In this document: positions 17,165 to 29,533 of the stretch, piece by piece | Layout of the letters: the number at the start of each line of letters is the position of its first letter | How positions within the stretch are numbered: position 1 is the first letter of the stretch | Assembly (NCBI GenBank): GCA_009846685.1 | Contig: VWVY01000004.1 | Location: 186,001-250,000 of the forward strand | Length of the DNA: 64,000 nt | Direction of reading: 5' to 3' | Origin: Rhizobiales bacterium SYSU XM002 | Lineage (GTDB): Bacteria; Pseudomonadota; Alphaproteobacteria; Rhizobiales; Beijerinckiaceae | The notes under the pieces: generated by a model | Told to the model about the DNA's origin: nothing | Databases searched by the model: none | What the model saw: only the letters and a program-made list of their open reading frames with translations | Translations under genes and position numbers: made by a program

Positions 17165-19537
17165 TTGTCCGATCCGTTTTCGCTTGATGACTGGCGCGAA
17201 CCGCCCCGGCCAGCCGGTGGTGGCATCGCAGCGCGCGCCCGCGCCGCCGCCCAGCCTGCGACCTATCTCAGCGGCCTCAATCCCGAGCAGTTGCGCGCGG
17301 TCGAGGCTCTCGACGGCCCCGTGCTCGTGCTCGCCGGCGCCGGCACAGGCAAGACCAAAGTTCTCACGGCGCGCATCGCGCATCTGATCGCGACGGGCCG
17401 GGCGCGCCCTAACGAAATTCTTGCGATGACCTTCACCAACAAGGCTGCGCGCGAGATGAAGGAACGCATCGGTCATCTCGTCGGCTCGATCGCGGAGGGT
17501 ATGCCCTGGCTCGGCACTTTCCACTCGATCGGCACCAAGCTCCTGCGGCGCCACGCCGAGCTCGTCGATCTCAAGTCCGATTTCACGATCCTCGATACCG
17601 ACGACCAGATCCGGCTCCTCAAGCAGATCCTGCAGGCCGAGAACATCGACGAGAAGCGTTGGCCGGCGCGCGTTTTGGCGACCATTATCGACGGTTGGAA
17701 GAACCGCGCCCTGCCGCCGGCAAAGGTGCCGGCCGGCGAGGCGATCTCTTTCGCCGGGCGCGGCGGCGAACTTTACGGTATCTACCAGGAACGGCTGAAG
17801 ACGCTCAACGCGGTCGATTTCGGTGATCTTCTGGTCGAGACGATCCGACTGTTCCGCGACAACCCGGAACTCACCGCACAATATCAGGATCGGTTCCGCT
17901 ACATCCTCGTCGACGAGTATCAGGACACCAATACCGCGCAATATCTCTGGCTGCGACTGATCGCACAGGGGCGGCGTAACATCTGCTGCGTGGGCGATGA
18001 CGACCAGTCGATCTATGGCTGGCGCGGCGCCGAGGTCGACAACATCCTGCGCTTCGAGAAGGATTTCCCGGGCGCGGTGGTGATCCGCCTCGAACGCAAC
18101 TACCGCTCGACCGGGCATATTCTCGGTGCGGCTGCGAAACTCATCGAGCGCAACGAGGGCCGGCTCGGCAAGACCCTCTTCACCGAAGGCGAGATGGGCG
18201 AGCGTGTCGCCGTCGCCTGCGCCTGGGATTCCGAGGAGGAAGCCCGGCAAATCGCCGACGATATCGAAGCGCTCCAGCGAAAGGGCCATCGCCTCAACGA
18301 AATGGCGATCCTCGTCCGCGCCTCGTTCCAGATGCGCGAGTTCGAGGAACGCTTCATCACCAACGCGATTCCCTATCGCGTCATCGGCGGCCCGCGCTTT
18401 TATGAGCGCGCCGAAATCCGCGATGCGCTCGCCTACCTCAAGTGCATCGCCAACCCGGCGAGCGATCTCGCGTTCGAGCGCATCTTCAACATGCCCAAGC
18501 GCGGCCTCGGCGATGCTGTGCTGGCGACTCTCCATGCCTATGCCCGCGAGGCCAAGGTGCCGCTGATGCAGGCCGCGCGCGTGCTGATCGAGACCGAGGA
18601 ACTCAAGCCGAAGCAGCGCACCACCGTGCGCGAACTGATGGAGGCGTTCGGGCGCTGGTCGGGCCTCGTCGAGACGACGCCGCACCACGAACTCGCCGAA
18701 ACCGTGCTGGAGGAGAGCGGCTACACCGACATGTGGAAAAAGGACCGCTCGGCCGATGCTGCCGGACGCCTCGAAAACCTCAAGGAACTTGTCCGTTCGA
18801 TGGAGGAATTCGAGAACCTCGCCGGGTTCCTCGAACATGTCAGCCTCGTAATGGAAGCAGCTTCAGGCGAGACCGACGATCGCGTCTCGATCATGACGCT
18901 GCACGCCGCCAAGGGCCTCGAATTCGAAACGGTCTATCTCCCCGGCTGGGAAGAAGGCGTTTTCCCGCATCAGCGCGCGCTCGACGAGCAGGGCAAGGCG
19001 GGTCTCGAGGAAGAGCGTCGCCTCGCCTACGTCGGCCTCACGCGGGCGAAGCAGCGCGCCAAGCTGTTTTTCGCCACCAACCGGCGCATCCACGGCATGT
19101 GGAATGCGGCCATCCCCTCGCGCTTCATCGACGAACTCCCCGCCGATCATGTCGAGGTGATGGAGGGGCAAGGCACCTTCGGCGCCAACCAGCGGCAGGC
19201 CTACGGAGGCGCCTCGCGCTTCGACCAGATCCAGCCGTTTCAGGGTTCGAGCTACACGACGCCGGGCTGGCAGCGCGCGCAGGCCGCGCATTCGGGCGGC
19301 TTCCGGCCCTCCTCGGCGCCGCAGGATCCCGGCCGCCGTGGTTCACCAAAATTGATCGAAGGCCGCGTGCTCGCCTCCTCCACCGGCTCCTCATCGAAAT
19401 TTGGCAAGGGCGACCGCGTGTTTCACGTCAAGTTCGGCCCCGGCTCGGTTGCGGAAGTGGATGGCAACAAGCTCACGGTCGATTTCGACAAGGCCGGCCG
19501 GAAGATGGTGCTGGACAGCTTTGTGAGCGAGGGGTGA
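17165..19537 (+). CDS. uvrD: DNA helicase II, UvrD/PcrA family
   Basis: 3'-5' DNA helicase of nucleotide excision and mismatch repair. With the chosen start it has 790 residues. Visible superfamily 1 motifs include Walker A LAGAGTGKT at 56-64, LAMTFTNKAA, VDEYQDTN, the CCVGDDDQSIYGWRGA segment, ERNYRST and VSIMTLHAAKGLEF, then VGLTRAKQ. A C-terminal Tudor-like segment (GDRVFHVKFGPGSVAEVDGNKL) is as in PcrA/UvrD. The TTG at 17165 is chosen: AGGAG lies 9 nt upstream and the resulting N-terminus fits alphaproteobacterial relatives. The track frame continues to 17057. Confidence 0.95.
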   Translation: MSDPFSLDDWREPPRPAGGGIAARARAAAQPATYLSGLNPEQLRAVEALDGPVLVLAGAGTGKTKVLTARIAHLIATGRARPNEILAMTFTNKAAREMKERIGHLVGSIAEGMPWLGTFHSIGTKLLRRHAELVDLKSDFTILDTDDQIRLLKQILQAENIDEKRWPARVLATIIDGWKNRALPPAKVPAGEAISFAGRGGELYGIYQERLKTLNAVDFGDLLVETIRLFRDNPELTAQYQDRFRYILVDEYQDTNTAQYLWLRLIAQGRRNICCVGDDDQSIYGWRGAEVDNILRFEKDFPGAVVIRLERNYRSTGHILGAAAKLIERNEGRLGKTLFTEGEMGERVAVACAWDSEEEARQIADDIEALQRKGHRLNEMAILVRASFQMREFEERFITNAIPYRVIGGPRFYERAEIRDALAYLKCIANPASDLAFERIFNMPKRGLGDAVLATLHAYAREAKVPLMQAARVLIETEELKPKQRTTVRELMEAFGRWSGLVETTPHHELAETVLEESGYTDMWKKDRSADAAGRLENLKELVRSMEEFENLAGFLEHVSLVMEAASGETDDRVSIMTLHAAKGLEFETVYLPGWEEGVFPHQRALDEQGKAGLEEERRLAYVGLTRAKQRAKLFFATNRRIHGMWNAAIPSRFIDELPADHVEVMEGQGTFGANQRQAYGGASRFDQIQPFQGSSYTTPGWQRAQAAHSGGFRPSSAPQDPGRRGSPKLIEGRVLASSTGSSSKFGKGDRVFHVKFGPGSVAEVDGNKLTVDFDKAGRKMVLDSFVSEG

Positions 19538-19562
19538 AGAAAATTGCATCAGAAACTCAAAA

Positions 19563-19590
19563 TTGTTCGAATTTTGTTCTAAAATACATT
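19563..19590 (+). promoter_or_regulatory. SOS (LexA) box overlapping a promoter
   Basis: GTTC (19565-19568), seven bases, GTTC (19576-19579): the exact GTTC-N7-GTTC consensus of alphaproteobacterial LexA operators. It overlaps a plausible promoter, -35 TTGTTC at 19563-19568 and -10 TACATT at 19585-19590 with a 16-nt spacer, so bound LexA would block transcription of the 19680 ORF and prmA. The region is markedly AT-rich compared with the rest of the window. Confidence 0.72.
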
Positions 19591-19679
19591 GTGAGTAATG
19601 GGGATAATTCTTCGGTAGCTTCAATTGGAGAAAAACTCCTTTATTTGGATAGACGACCCCACGAATCAGGAGCGTCGTC

Positions 19680-19829
19680 GTGCCGCCAAAGCATTCTTCG
19701 AAATCCCCCGATCTCCCACCCTTTCTGCGCTTTCTCCGGCATGTAAGGCTTGGCCTTTGGGAAGTGCTGCTCTCCCTCAGCTTTCTGGTAGCTATCGCTG
19801 GAATATTCGGCTTTAAGCCTTGGCCATGA
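19680..19829 (+). CDS. Putative SOS-controlled 49-aa single-span membrane protein
   Basis: A short frame starting at GTG 19680 and encoding 49 residues. AGGAG lies exactly 7 nt upstream, and the stop overlaps the prmA start codon by 4 nt (ATGA), both hallmarks of a translated, coupled gene. The N-terminal half is polar and basic (HSSKSPDLPP, RFLRHVRLG); then comes one hydrophobic span of about 19 residues (LWEVLLSLSF followed by LVAIAGIFGF) and a short FKPWP tail, giving an N-inside topology. It lies about 85 nt downstream of the SOS box promoter. I do not recognise the family. By analogy with SidA of Caulobacter, a tiny SOS-induced membrane protein that blocks division, a division-inhibitor role is conceivable but unproven. 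Confidence 0.6.
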   Translation: MPPKHSSKSPDLPPFLRFLRHVRLGLWEVLLSLSFLVAIAGIFGFKPWP

Positions 19830-20827
19830 CCACCACCCTCGCCCGCCTTGTCACCGACGAGGCCACCGCCAAAGCCATCGCCGATCATCTCTCGGAGCTG
19901 TTCGAGCCGGATGAGCTGGCGGCCTCCGCCTTCGAGTTCCCGGAGGATGACGCGTTGCCGACCTCGGTGCCGCGCCCGCAGAAGAAGGATATCGAACGTC
20001 AGGATTCCCTCCGCCACGGCGCGATGGGCACGCTTCTGCCCGATGTCGAGGCGCCGTGGCTCTGCGAGCTTTACTTCGGCGAAGCACCTGATGAAGCCGC
20101 GATCCGCGCGATCATCGCCGATGTCGCGGGTGACGCAGCCGCCGCCGCCCTCTCCTTCGATGAGGTCGAAGCGCGGGACTGGATCGCTGCCTCGCTCGAA
20201 GGCCTGAACCCTGTCGATGCCGGGCGCTTCACCGTCCACGGCGCACATTCGCGCGACAGCCTGAAGCCCAACCGCTTCAACATCGAGATCGAGGCCGCGC
20301 TCGCCTTCGGCACCGGCCATCACGGCACGACGCGCGGCTGCCTGCTGCATCTCGATGCCGTGCTCAAGCGCCGCCGCCCGCGCGATGTCGTCGATATCGG
20401 CTCCGGCACCGGGGTGCTGGCTTTTGGCGCGGCAAAAGCGCTGAAGCAGTTCGTCTACGCGGGCGAACTCGACCCAGATTCGGTGCGCATCGCCCGCGGG
20501 AACGCTGCACTCAACGGCGTGGCGCCCTTCGTTCGGCCGGTGGTTGCCGCGGGCTTGCAGCACCCGGAGCTGCGCGCGAGCCGCACCTATGATCTCGTGT
20601 TCGCCAATATTCTCGCGCGGCCGCTCAAAGGCCTCGCGCCGGAAATCGCGCGGGCAACAGCGCCGGGTGGCGAGTTGATCCTCTCCGGCCTCCTGCGCCA
20701 CGATGTGCCGGGCGTGCTCGCGAAATACCGCGCCTTCGGCTTCCATCTCGTGTCACGGCAAGATCTTGAAGGTTGGGCGAGTCTCATTCTAAAGCGCGGA
20801 GGCGGCAAGCCGCGTCATTCGGTCTGA
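19826..20827 (+). CDS. prmA: Ribosomal protein L11 methyltransferase
   Basis: Methylates ribosomal protein L11 using S-adenosylmethionine. The 333-residue protein has the AdoMet motif DVVDIGSGTGVLAFGAAKAL, preceded by the PrmA-typical IEAALAFGTGHHGTT, and the catalytic-site segment VFANILARPL. The N-terminal substrate domain carries an unusual charged insert at about residues 40-76 (EDDALPTS through PDVEAP). The start overlaps the stop of the 49-aa ORF by 4 nt, so it may be expressed from the SOS-box promoter at least in part. A hairpin terminator follows. Confidence 0.93.
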   Translation: MTTTLARLVTDEATAKAIADHLSELFEPDELAASAFEFPEDDALPTSVPRPQKKDIERQDSLRHGAMGTLLPDVEAPWLCELYFGEAPDEAAIRAIIADVAGDAAAAALSFDEVEARDWIAASLEGLNPVDAGRFTVHGAHSRDSLKPNRFNIEIEAALAFGTGHHGTTRGCLLHLDAVLKRRRPRDVVDIGSGTGVLAFGAAKALKQFVYAGELDPDSVRIARGNAALNGVAPFVRPVVAAGLQHPELRASRTYDLVFANILARPLKGLAPEIARATAPGGELILSGLLRHDVPGVLAKYRAFGFHLVSRQDLEGWASLILKRGGGKPRHSV

Positions 20828-20844
20828 TTTGCCGGGCTCAAAAC

Positions 20845-20871
20845 GAAAAAACCCCGCCGAAGCGGGGTTCA
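20845..20871. terminator. Bidirectional terminator between prmA and small minus-strand genes
   Basis: AACCCCGC-CGAA-GCGGGGTT (20850-20869) forms an 8-bp stem. On the minus strand it is followed by a run of six T, an ideal terminator for the 20907-21267 genes; on the plus strand it follows prmA. Confidence 0.85.
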
Positions 20872-20906
20872 GTCTTGAAGCGGGGAGGAAATCCGCTTCG
20901 GTTCAA

Positions 20907-21026
20907 TCACTGGTAGCCCATCTGCCGCGGGTGGCGGCGATCGGCCTCATGCTGCATCTGCCGAGCCTCGGCGATGGCAGCGCTGATGGCGACAAGCGTC
21001 TCGAAAAAGCGAGCAAGGAAGGTCAT
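20907..21026 (-). CDS. 39-aa small protein
   Basis: A frame of 39 codons, ATG at 21026 to TGA at 20907, encoding a protein that begins MTFLARFFETLVAIS and ends HPRQMGYQ. An amphipathic N-terminal helix and a charged C-terminal half resemble small DUF1127-like proteins of Hyphomicrobiales, but I cannot assign it. TAAGGTAG, which contains the stop codon of the upstream 76-aa gene, can serve as ribosome site; the two genes are 10 nt apart. It ends 38 nt before a strong terminator, which supports a real transcript. Confidence 0.55.
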   Translation of the reverse strand: MTFLARFFETLVAISAAIAEARQMQHEADRRHPRQMGYQ

Positions 21027-21036
21027 CTGATCTACC

Positions 21037-21267
21037 TTAGCCGCCGAACGGCAGGTCGCGGGACTCGTCCTTCGCGGCGTTGCCACGAAAATTGAGACCG
21101 TAGATCATCTCGAGCCGCGCGATCTCGCGCTCCGCCGAACGCCGACGTGACTCGATCAGGGCATTGAGCGCACGGGCGAAAAGGCCCGGCTTGGCAGCTT
21201 CGACCTTCTCCGCCTTGTCGGTTCCGGCCAGCGGAAGAAGCGCATTGGAAAATGTCAGGGTAGCCAT
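21037..21267 (-). CDS. 76-aa small protein
   Basis: A 76-residue protein with a polar N-terminus, a central basic helix (ARALNALIESRRRSAEREIARLEMIYGL) and a C-terminus ending RDLPFGG. I do not recognise the family; the arginine-rich helix recalls small DUF1127-type proteins. AGGAGA lies 7 nt before the ATG. It appears to be transcribed with the 39-aa gene from the divergent region that holds a CtrA-type site. Confidence 0.65.
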   Translation of the reverse strand: MATLTFSNALLPLAGTDKAEKVEAAKPGLFARALNALIESRRRSAEREIARLEMIYGLNFRGNAAKDESRDLPFGG

Positions 21268-21433
21268 TGTCGTCTCCTAGATTCAGCCCCAACAGGCGTT
21301 GCCCATGCGGGTCGTCCTGAGGCTGGCGGCTGCGGATCCCGCATCCGTCGTTGGACGAAAGAATAGGATGTTTGTGCGCTGCAGCAATAGACCCTGACGC
21401 AACCTTGATATGCGTATATCGCATAGATTGTCG

Positions 21434-21449
21434 TTAAATTGTGATTAAC
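21434..21449 (+). promoter_or_regulatory. CtrA-type binding site TTAA-N7-TTAAC
   Basis: TTAA (21434-21437), seven bases, TTAAC (21445-21449) matches the full CtrA consensus. It sits in an AT-rich intergenic region between the 76-aa gene (minus) and the aminopeptidase gene (plus), so it could control either. An inverted repeat ATGCG-TATAT-CGCAT lies about 20 nt to its left. Confidence 0.55.
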
Positions 21450-21608
21450 CAATCTTAATTTGCATAGTTTTGTCACAATCTGCCCACTGCGCAACAGCGT
21501 GATCCAACCTTGTGCATGCCGCAATCGGAAAAGCGGACAACGATCTGGACACGGCTTGCAGAGGCGAACCCTCCCTCTATATGTTTGGCTGTTCCCAGAG
21601 GTTTTCCC

Positions 21609-23449
21609 TTGCATTCAGCCCGTTTCCAGCACTTCACAACGGTCTCGCGACCGGATCTGTCAGCGTCGCGCATTGCCGGGCTGCGCGCCGATCTGAAAGC
21701 GCGGAAGCTGCACGGATTGCTGCTTCCGAGAGCGGATATTTTCCAGGGCGAATACCTGCCACCGTCGGAAGATCGGCTTGCCTGGCTGACAGGGTTCAGC
21801 GGTTCGGCCGGGTTTTGCATCGTCCTGGAGAAGCGCGCCGCCCTGTTCGTCGACGGCCGTTATACTGCGCAGGCCAAGGCGGAGCTCGACCGCAAGGTGG
21901 TTCAGCCGCTCGCTCTTGCGTCCGTTGCGCCCGAGAAATGGCTTGAGGCACATGTCCGCAAGGGCGGGACCATCGGCTACGACTCTGCTCTTTTCACCGA
22001 ACGTGGACTTGCGAAATTCCGCGAGGCGGCGGAACGCAGTGGCTTCGTGCTTTCAGCTCTCGCGAGCGATCCTTTTGATGCGATCTGGCCGGATCGCCCG
22101 GCTGCACCCGCAACGTCCGTCGTGCCTCACGAGATCGGATACGCTGGTATCAGGACGGCGGAGAAGCTGAAACAGATTGAAAACAAACTCGACGAGGCTC
22201 GTCTTGATGCACTCGTCATCAGCGAATGCCCCTCGGTCAACTGGCTCTTCAACATTCGCGCCGGCGACGTGCCGCACCTGCCGATCCTGCGCGCCTTCGC
22301 GCTCATCGAACGGGGAAAAGCGCCGAGGCTCTATGCCGACAGGGCGCGCTTCACGCCTGAAGCGTTGACATCGCTCGACGGCATCGTCGAGATCGTTCAG
22401 CCGTCCTCCGCTCCGAATGACGGGCGGGTGGAAATCGGCGCCGATCTCGAACGCCTCACCAAGTCGGGGAGCCGCATCCGGCTCGATGTCGATACGGCGC
22501 CGGCCCTGTTCTCGGAAGTGATCGTGCGTGCCGGCGGCAAGCCGAGCGTCGGCGCCGACCCGATCGCCCTGCTCAAGGCGCAAAAGAATCCGGCCGAGCT
22601 CGCCGGCACCCGGGCGGCCCATACACGCGACGGCGCAGCGATGGTACGCTTCCTTGCGTGGCTCGAAAGCGCTCTGAAGAAGGGACCCGTGACGGAGATC
22701 GACGCCGTCATCGCGTTGGAGAACGAGCGGATTGCCAGCGGCGCGCTGGTCGATATTTCCTTTGCCACCATCGCCGGGGCCGGGCCGAATGCCGCCCTAC
22801 CCCATTATCGGGTCACAGAGAAGACCAATCGACCCATCTCTCCCGGCCTGTTCCTGATCGATTCCGGCGGCCAATACCGCGACGGGACGACCGACATCAC
22901 CCGCACGCTCGCGGTCGGCACGCCAACGCGCGCGATGAAGGATGCCTACACCCGCGTGCTCAAGGGCATGATCGCGATTTCGCGCTGCGTTTTCCCCGTT
23001 GGCACAAGCGGCGCGCAGATCGACGCGCTCGCCCGTCAGTTCCTGTGGAGTGCGGGCAAGGATTTCGATCACGGCACCGGACATGGCGTCGGCAGCTTCC
23101 TTTCGGTGCACGAGGGCCCGCAGCGGATCTCGAAATTCGGGACGACAGGCCTCCTCCCCGGCATGATTCTCTCGAACGAACCGGGCTATTACCGCGAGGG
23201 TAAGTTTGGCATCCGCATCGAGAATCTTGTCGCCGTCGAGCAGCACCCCGTTCGCGGCGGCGAGCGGGAGATGCTTGGTTTCCAGACGCTGACCTGGTGC
23301 CCGATCGACACGCGTCCGGTGATCCGCTCGATGCTCACGCGCGAAGAGCGCGCCTGGCTCAACCGCTATCACAGCGAGACCGAGGCCCGGCTTGCGCCGC
23401 TGCTGGAGGGCGAGCCCCTCACCTACCTCAGGAAGGCCTGTGCGCCGCT

Positions 23450-23453
<4 letters not shown>
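21609..23453 (+). CDS. Aminopeptidase P family Xaa-Pro aminopeptidase, long three-domain type
   Basis: Removes N-terminal residues that precede proline; expected to be a cytoplasmic dinuclear metal enzyme. About 614 residues, matching the long (about 600) three-domain form rather than the short PepP. Two creatinase-like N-terminal domains lead into the pita-bread catalytic domain with metal ligands in LFLIDSGGQYRDGTTDITRT, FDHGTGHGVG with the adjacent VHEGP, LSNEPGYY and IRIENL. The start is uncertain: TTG 21609 gives the usual length and has AGAGG about 8 nt upstream; the frame is open to 21510. Its stop overlaps the next gene by 4 nt. Confidence 0.9.
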
Positions 23454-26768
<3,315 letters not shown>

Positions 26769-28433
26769 TCAAGCCTCCAGCAGCCGACCAGCGGCGGCCC
26801 GTGCCTCGTCCGTGATCGCGGCGCCGGAGAGCATCCGCGCGATTTCCTCGCGCCGCGCTTCGGTATCGAGCGGTTTGACGCGCGTCGCCACCCGGTTTCC
26901 CTCGCCCGTCTCGGATTTGGAGATGTGGAAATGCGTCCGCGCCCGCGCTGCCACCTGCGGCGCATGGGTCACGGCCAGCACCTGCACGCGATCCGCAAGC
27001 CGCGCGAGACGAAGCCCGATCGCATCCGCCACTGCGCCGCCGACGCCGGTATCGATCTCGTCGAACACAAGCGTCGGCGCCGAGCCGCGATCCGCGAGCG
27101 AAACCTTGAGCGCCAGCATGAAACGCGCGAGCTCGCCGCCGGAGGCGATCTTCATCATCGGCCCCGGTCGCGTGCCGGGGTTGGTCGCGACATGAAATTC
27201 GATCCGGTCGAAGCCGGAGGCTTCAAGGCGCGCTTCATCGCGGTCGATATCGGTCATGAAGCGCGCGCGTTCGAGCTTGAGCGGAGGCAATTCCGCCGCG
27301 ATCGCCGCATCGAGCGCCTGCGCGGCATGGCGCCGCTTGTCCGAGAGCGCTCCGGCACGTGCGCGCAACACGGCTTCTGCCTCGCGCGCGATGGCCTCGA
27401 GGCGAACGAGTTGTTCCTCGCCATGATCGAGCGCGTCGAGGTCAGCAGCATAGCGCGCGGCAAGCGCCGGCAACTCCGTGACCGGCACCTGATACTTGCG
27501 CGAGGCCGCGCGCAGCGCAAAAAGACGCTCCTCGATCCGTTCAAGCGCGCGCGGGTCGAATTCCGTATCACGCAAGGCAGCGTCGAGATTATAATGCGCC
27601 TCGTCGAGCGCAGAGAGCGCGTTTTCAAGCGCGGTGATCGTGGCGAGGAGATTCCCACCCGCCCCCTCACGCCGTCGCTCGAGTCGGCGCAGCACCGAGA
27701 GCAGCACCGCCCCTGGCGCCTGATCCCCACCCATGATCTCGCTGGCATCGCGGAGATCGGCGATGGCCTTCTCGGCCTGCATCATCGCCTGCCGTTCGTC
27801 GGCGAGCCGATCCTCCTCACCTTCTTCCGGCGAGAGTGCGTCGAGTTCGCCGGCGGCATGGCGCAGATAATCGGCTTCCTTGCGTGCGGCCTCGATACGC
27901 GCGCGCGCGCCCTCCGCGGCCTGCACGGCCTTGCGCCAATCGGCATAAAGCCGAGCGAGGGCTTCGGCTTCCTCGGTGAGCCCTGCGAAACCATCCACCA
28001 GCGCGCGATGCTGCGCCGGCTCGATCATCGCCCGGTCGGCGTGCTGACCGTGAATCTCGACCAACGCCGCGCCGATCGCACGCAATGCCTGCACGCTCAC
28101 CGGCTGATCGTTGACAAAGGCGCGCGAACGACCGTCCGCGAGCTGCACTCGGCGCAGGATAAGATCGCCGTCGAGTTCAATGCCGAATTCCTCACCGGCC
28201 GCGCGGACGGGATGATCCGGTGCAAGATCGAATACGGCCGTCACCTGCCCTTGTGCAGCTCCCTCTCGAACGAGCGAGCCGTCGCCACGCGCCCCGAGAG
28301 CGAGCGAGAGCGAATCGAGCAGAATGGATTTGCCGGCGCCGGTCTCGCCCGTCAGCACCGACAGGCCGCCGGAAAAGGTCAGGTCAAGCCGGTCGATCAG
28401 GACGATGTCCCGGATCGAGAGGCCGGTCAGCAT
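26769..28433 (-). CDS. recN: DNA repair protein RecN (SMC-like ATPase)
   Basis: Takes part in double-strand break repair. 554 residues with Walker A GETGAGKS at 29-36, a central coiled coil (residues about 160-380) and the C-terminal signature ASGGELARFMLALK followed by Walker B TLVFDEIDTGVGG. It lies 5 nt after bamD and 3 nt before ligA, so it appears to be co-transcribed with envelope genes; I saw no LexA box directly in front of it. Confidence 0.96.
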   Translation of the reverse strand: MLTGLSIRDIVLIDRLDLTFSGGLSVLTGETGAGKSILLDSLSLALGARGDGSLVREGAAQGQVTAVFDLAPDHPVRAAGEEFGIELDGDLILRRVQLADGRSRAFVNDQPVSVQALRAIGAALVEIHGQHADRAMIEPAQHRALVDGFAGLTEEAEALARLYADWRKAVQAAEGARARIEAARKEADYLRHAAGELDALSPEEGEEDRLADERQAMMQAEKAIADLRDASEIMGGDQAPGAVLLSVLRRLERRREGAGGNLLATITALENALSALDEAHYNLDAALRDTEFDPRALERIEERLFALRAASRKYQVPVTELPALAARYAADLDALDHGEEQLVRLEAIAREAEAVLRARAGALSDKRRHAAQALDAAIAAELPPLKLERARFMTDIDRDEARLEASGFDRIEFHVATNPGTRPGPMMKIASGGELARFMLALKVSLADRGSAPTLVFDEIDTGVGGAVADAIGLRLARLADRVQVLAVTHAPQVAARARTHFHISKSETGEGNRVATRVKPLDTEARREEIARMLSGAAITDEARAAAGRLLEA

Positions 28434-28438
28434 GGGAA

Positions 28439-29356
28439 TTACAGACCGACGATGCGCGTGAAGCCGCGGAACTGCTTGCTGATCCAGGAGCCGCCATCTT
28501 CTCGCGGCTTCAGACCGCCACTTTCAAGAAGCGCGTAGGCATCCTTGTACCACTGGCTGTCCGGGAAGTTGTGGCCAAGCACCGCCGCCGCCGTTTGGGC
28601 CTCGTTGACGATACCGAGGCCCATGTAAGCCTCGACAAGGCGCGAAAGCGCTTCCTCGACGTGGCGCGTCGTCTGGTACTTGATGATGACTTCGCGGAAG
28701 CGGTTGATCGCGCCGGAGAAGTTGCGCTTCTGGAGATAGTAGCGGCCGACATCCATCTCCTTGCCGGCGAGCTGGTCCTTGGCGATACGGATCCGTTCGC
28801 GCGCATCCGTCGCGTATTCGGATTGCGGCCACTTGCGGACCAGATCTTCCATCGTCGCGACCGTCTTCTCGGCGCGTTCCTGATCGCGCGAGATATCGAG
28901 AATCTGCCGGAAATAGCTCATGCCCACGAGATATTGCGCGTAAGGCGTCTCGGGGCTTGCAGGATAAAGCTGGATATAGCGACGGCCGTGGTTGATCGCC
29001 TCGGCGTAATCGCCGCCCTCGTAGGAGGAGAAGGTGGCGAGCAGACCCGCGCGGCGCGACCACTGCGAATAGGGATACTGCTTGTCGAGCTCGGCGAACT
29101 TCTTGGCGGCGCCGCCGAAATCCTTGGCTTCCATGCGTGCGAGGCCGTCGTTGTAAAGCACATCGGCCTTCTCGTCCTTGCCGATGTCGCTCTTCGGCCC
29201 CTTGTCTTCAAAGGGGTTGAGCGAAGACAGGGATTCGCAACCGGCGACGGAAAGGGCCAACATCACGCCGGCGACGAGGCGCAGAAAACGGCCGCCCTTG
29301 CGGATAGTGCCCGGGGCCGCCCCAACGACTGCACCCGATTGCAACGACGAACCCAT
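28439..29356 (-). CDS. bamD: Outer membrane protein assembly factor BamD
   Basis: Lipoprotein of the BAM complex that inserts beta-barrel proteins into the outer membrane. 305 residues with the chosen start; lipobox LSVAGC just before ESLSSLNPF, then TPR-like repeats (VLYNDGLARMEAKDFGGAAKKF, YAEAINHGRRYIQLYP, FSGAINRFREVIIKY). The ATG at 29356 has GAGGA 6 nt upstream; the frame is open to 29386. The unusually long stretch of about 40 residues before the lipobox suggests the true start could be further in. Confidence 0.93.
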   Translation of the reverse strand: MGSSLQSGAVVGAAPGTIRKGGRFLRLVAGVMLALSVAGCESLSSLNPFEDKGPKSDIGKDEKADVLYNDGLARMEAKDFGGAAKKFAELDKQYPYSQWSRRAGLLATFSSYEGGDYAEAINHGRRYIQLYPASPETPYAQYLVGMSYFRQILDISRDQERAEKTVATMEDLVRKWPQSEYATDARERIRIAKDQLAGKEMDVGRYYLQKRNFSGAINRFREVIIKYQTTRHVEEALSRLVEAYMGLGIVNEAQTAAAVLGHNFPDSQWYKDAYALLESGGLKPREDGGSWISKQFRGFTRIVGL

Positions 29357-29533
29357 CACGTCCTCACGCTTCCGTCCGCCACGCACTGCGCGCGGAACCT
29401 ACATCCCCGGCTCTTTTGAAGAAATCCGGACCGCAACGCAAGGGGAGCGGGCCGAACATCGTTAATTCTCGTTAACCGGCGAGAAGGCAAGAATATGGCA
29501 GCACGCCGATCAAGGGAACCGGAAGCCGGAAAC

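Noticed and set aside
16370-18838. 822-codon minus-strand ORF
   Set aside because: Only its last 168 codons (DUF1993) are real; the rest is antisense to uvrD.
19625-19816. TTG-started 63-codon ORF downstream of the SOS box
   Set aside because: No Shine-Dalgarno and no coupling; the 49-codon frame at 19680 in another phase has both.
29462-29477. TTAA-N6-TTAACC upstream of bamD as a CtrA site
   Set aside because: The spacer is 6 nt, not the 7 nt of the consensus; kept only as a curiosity.
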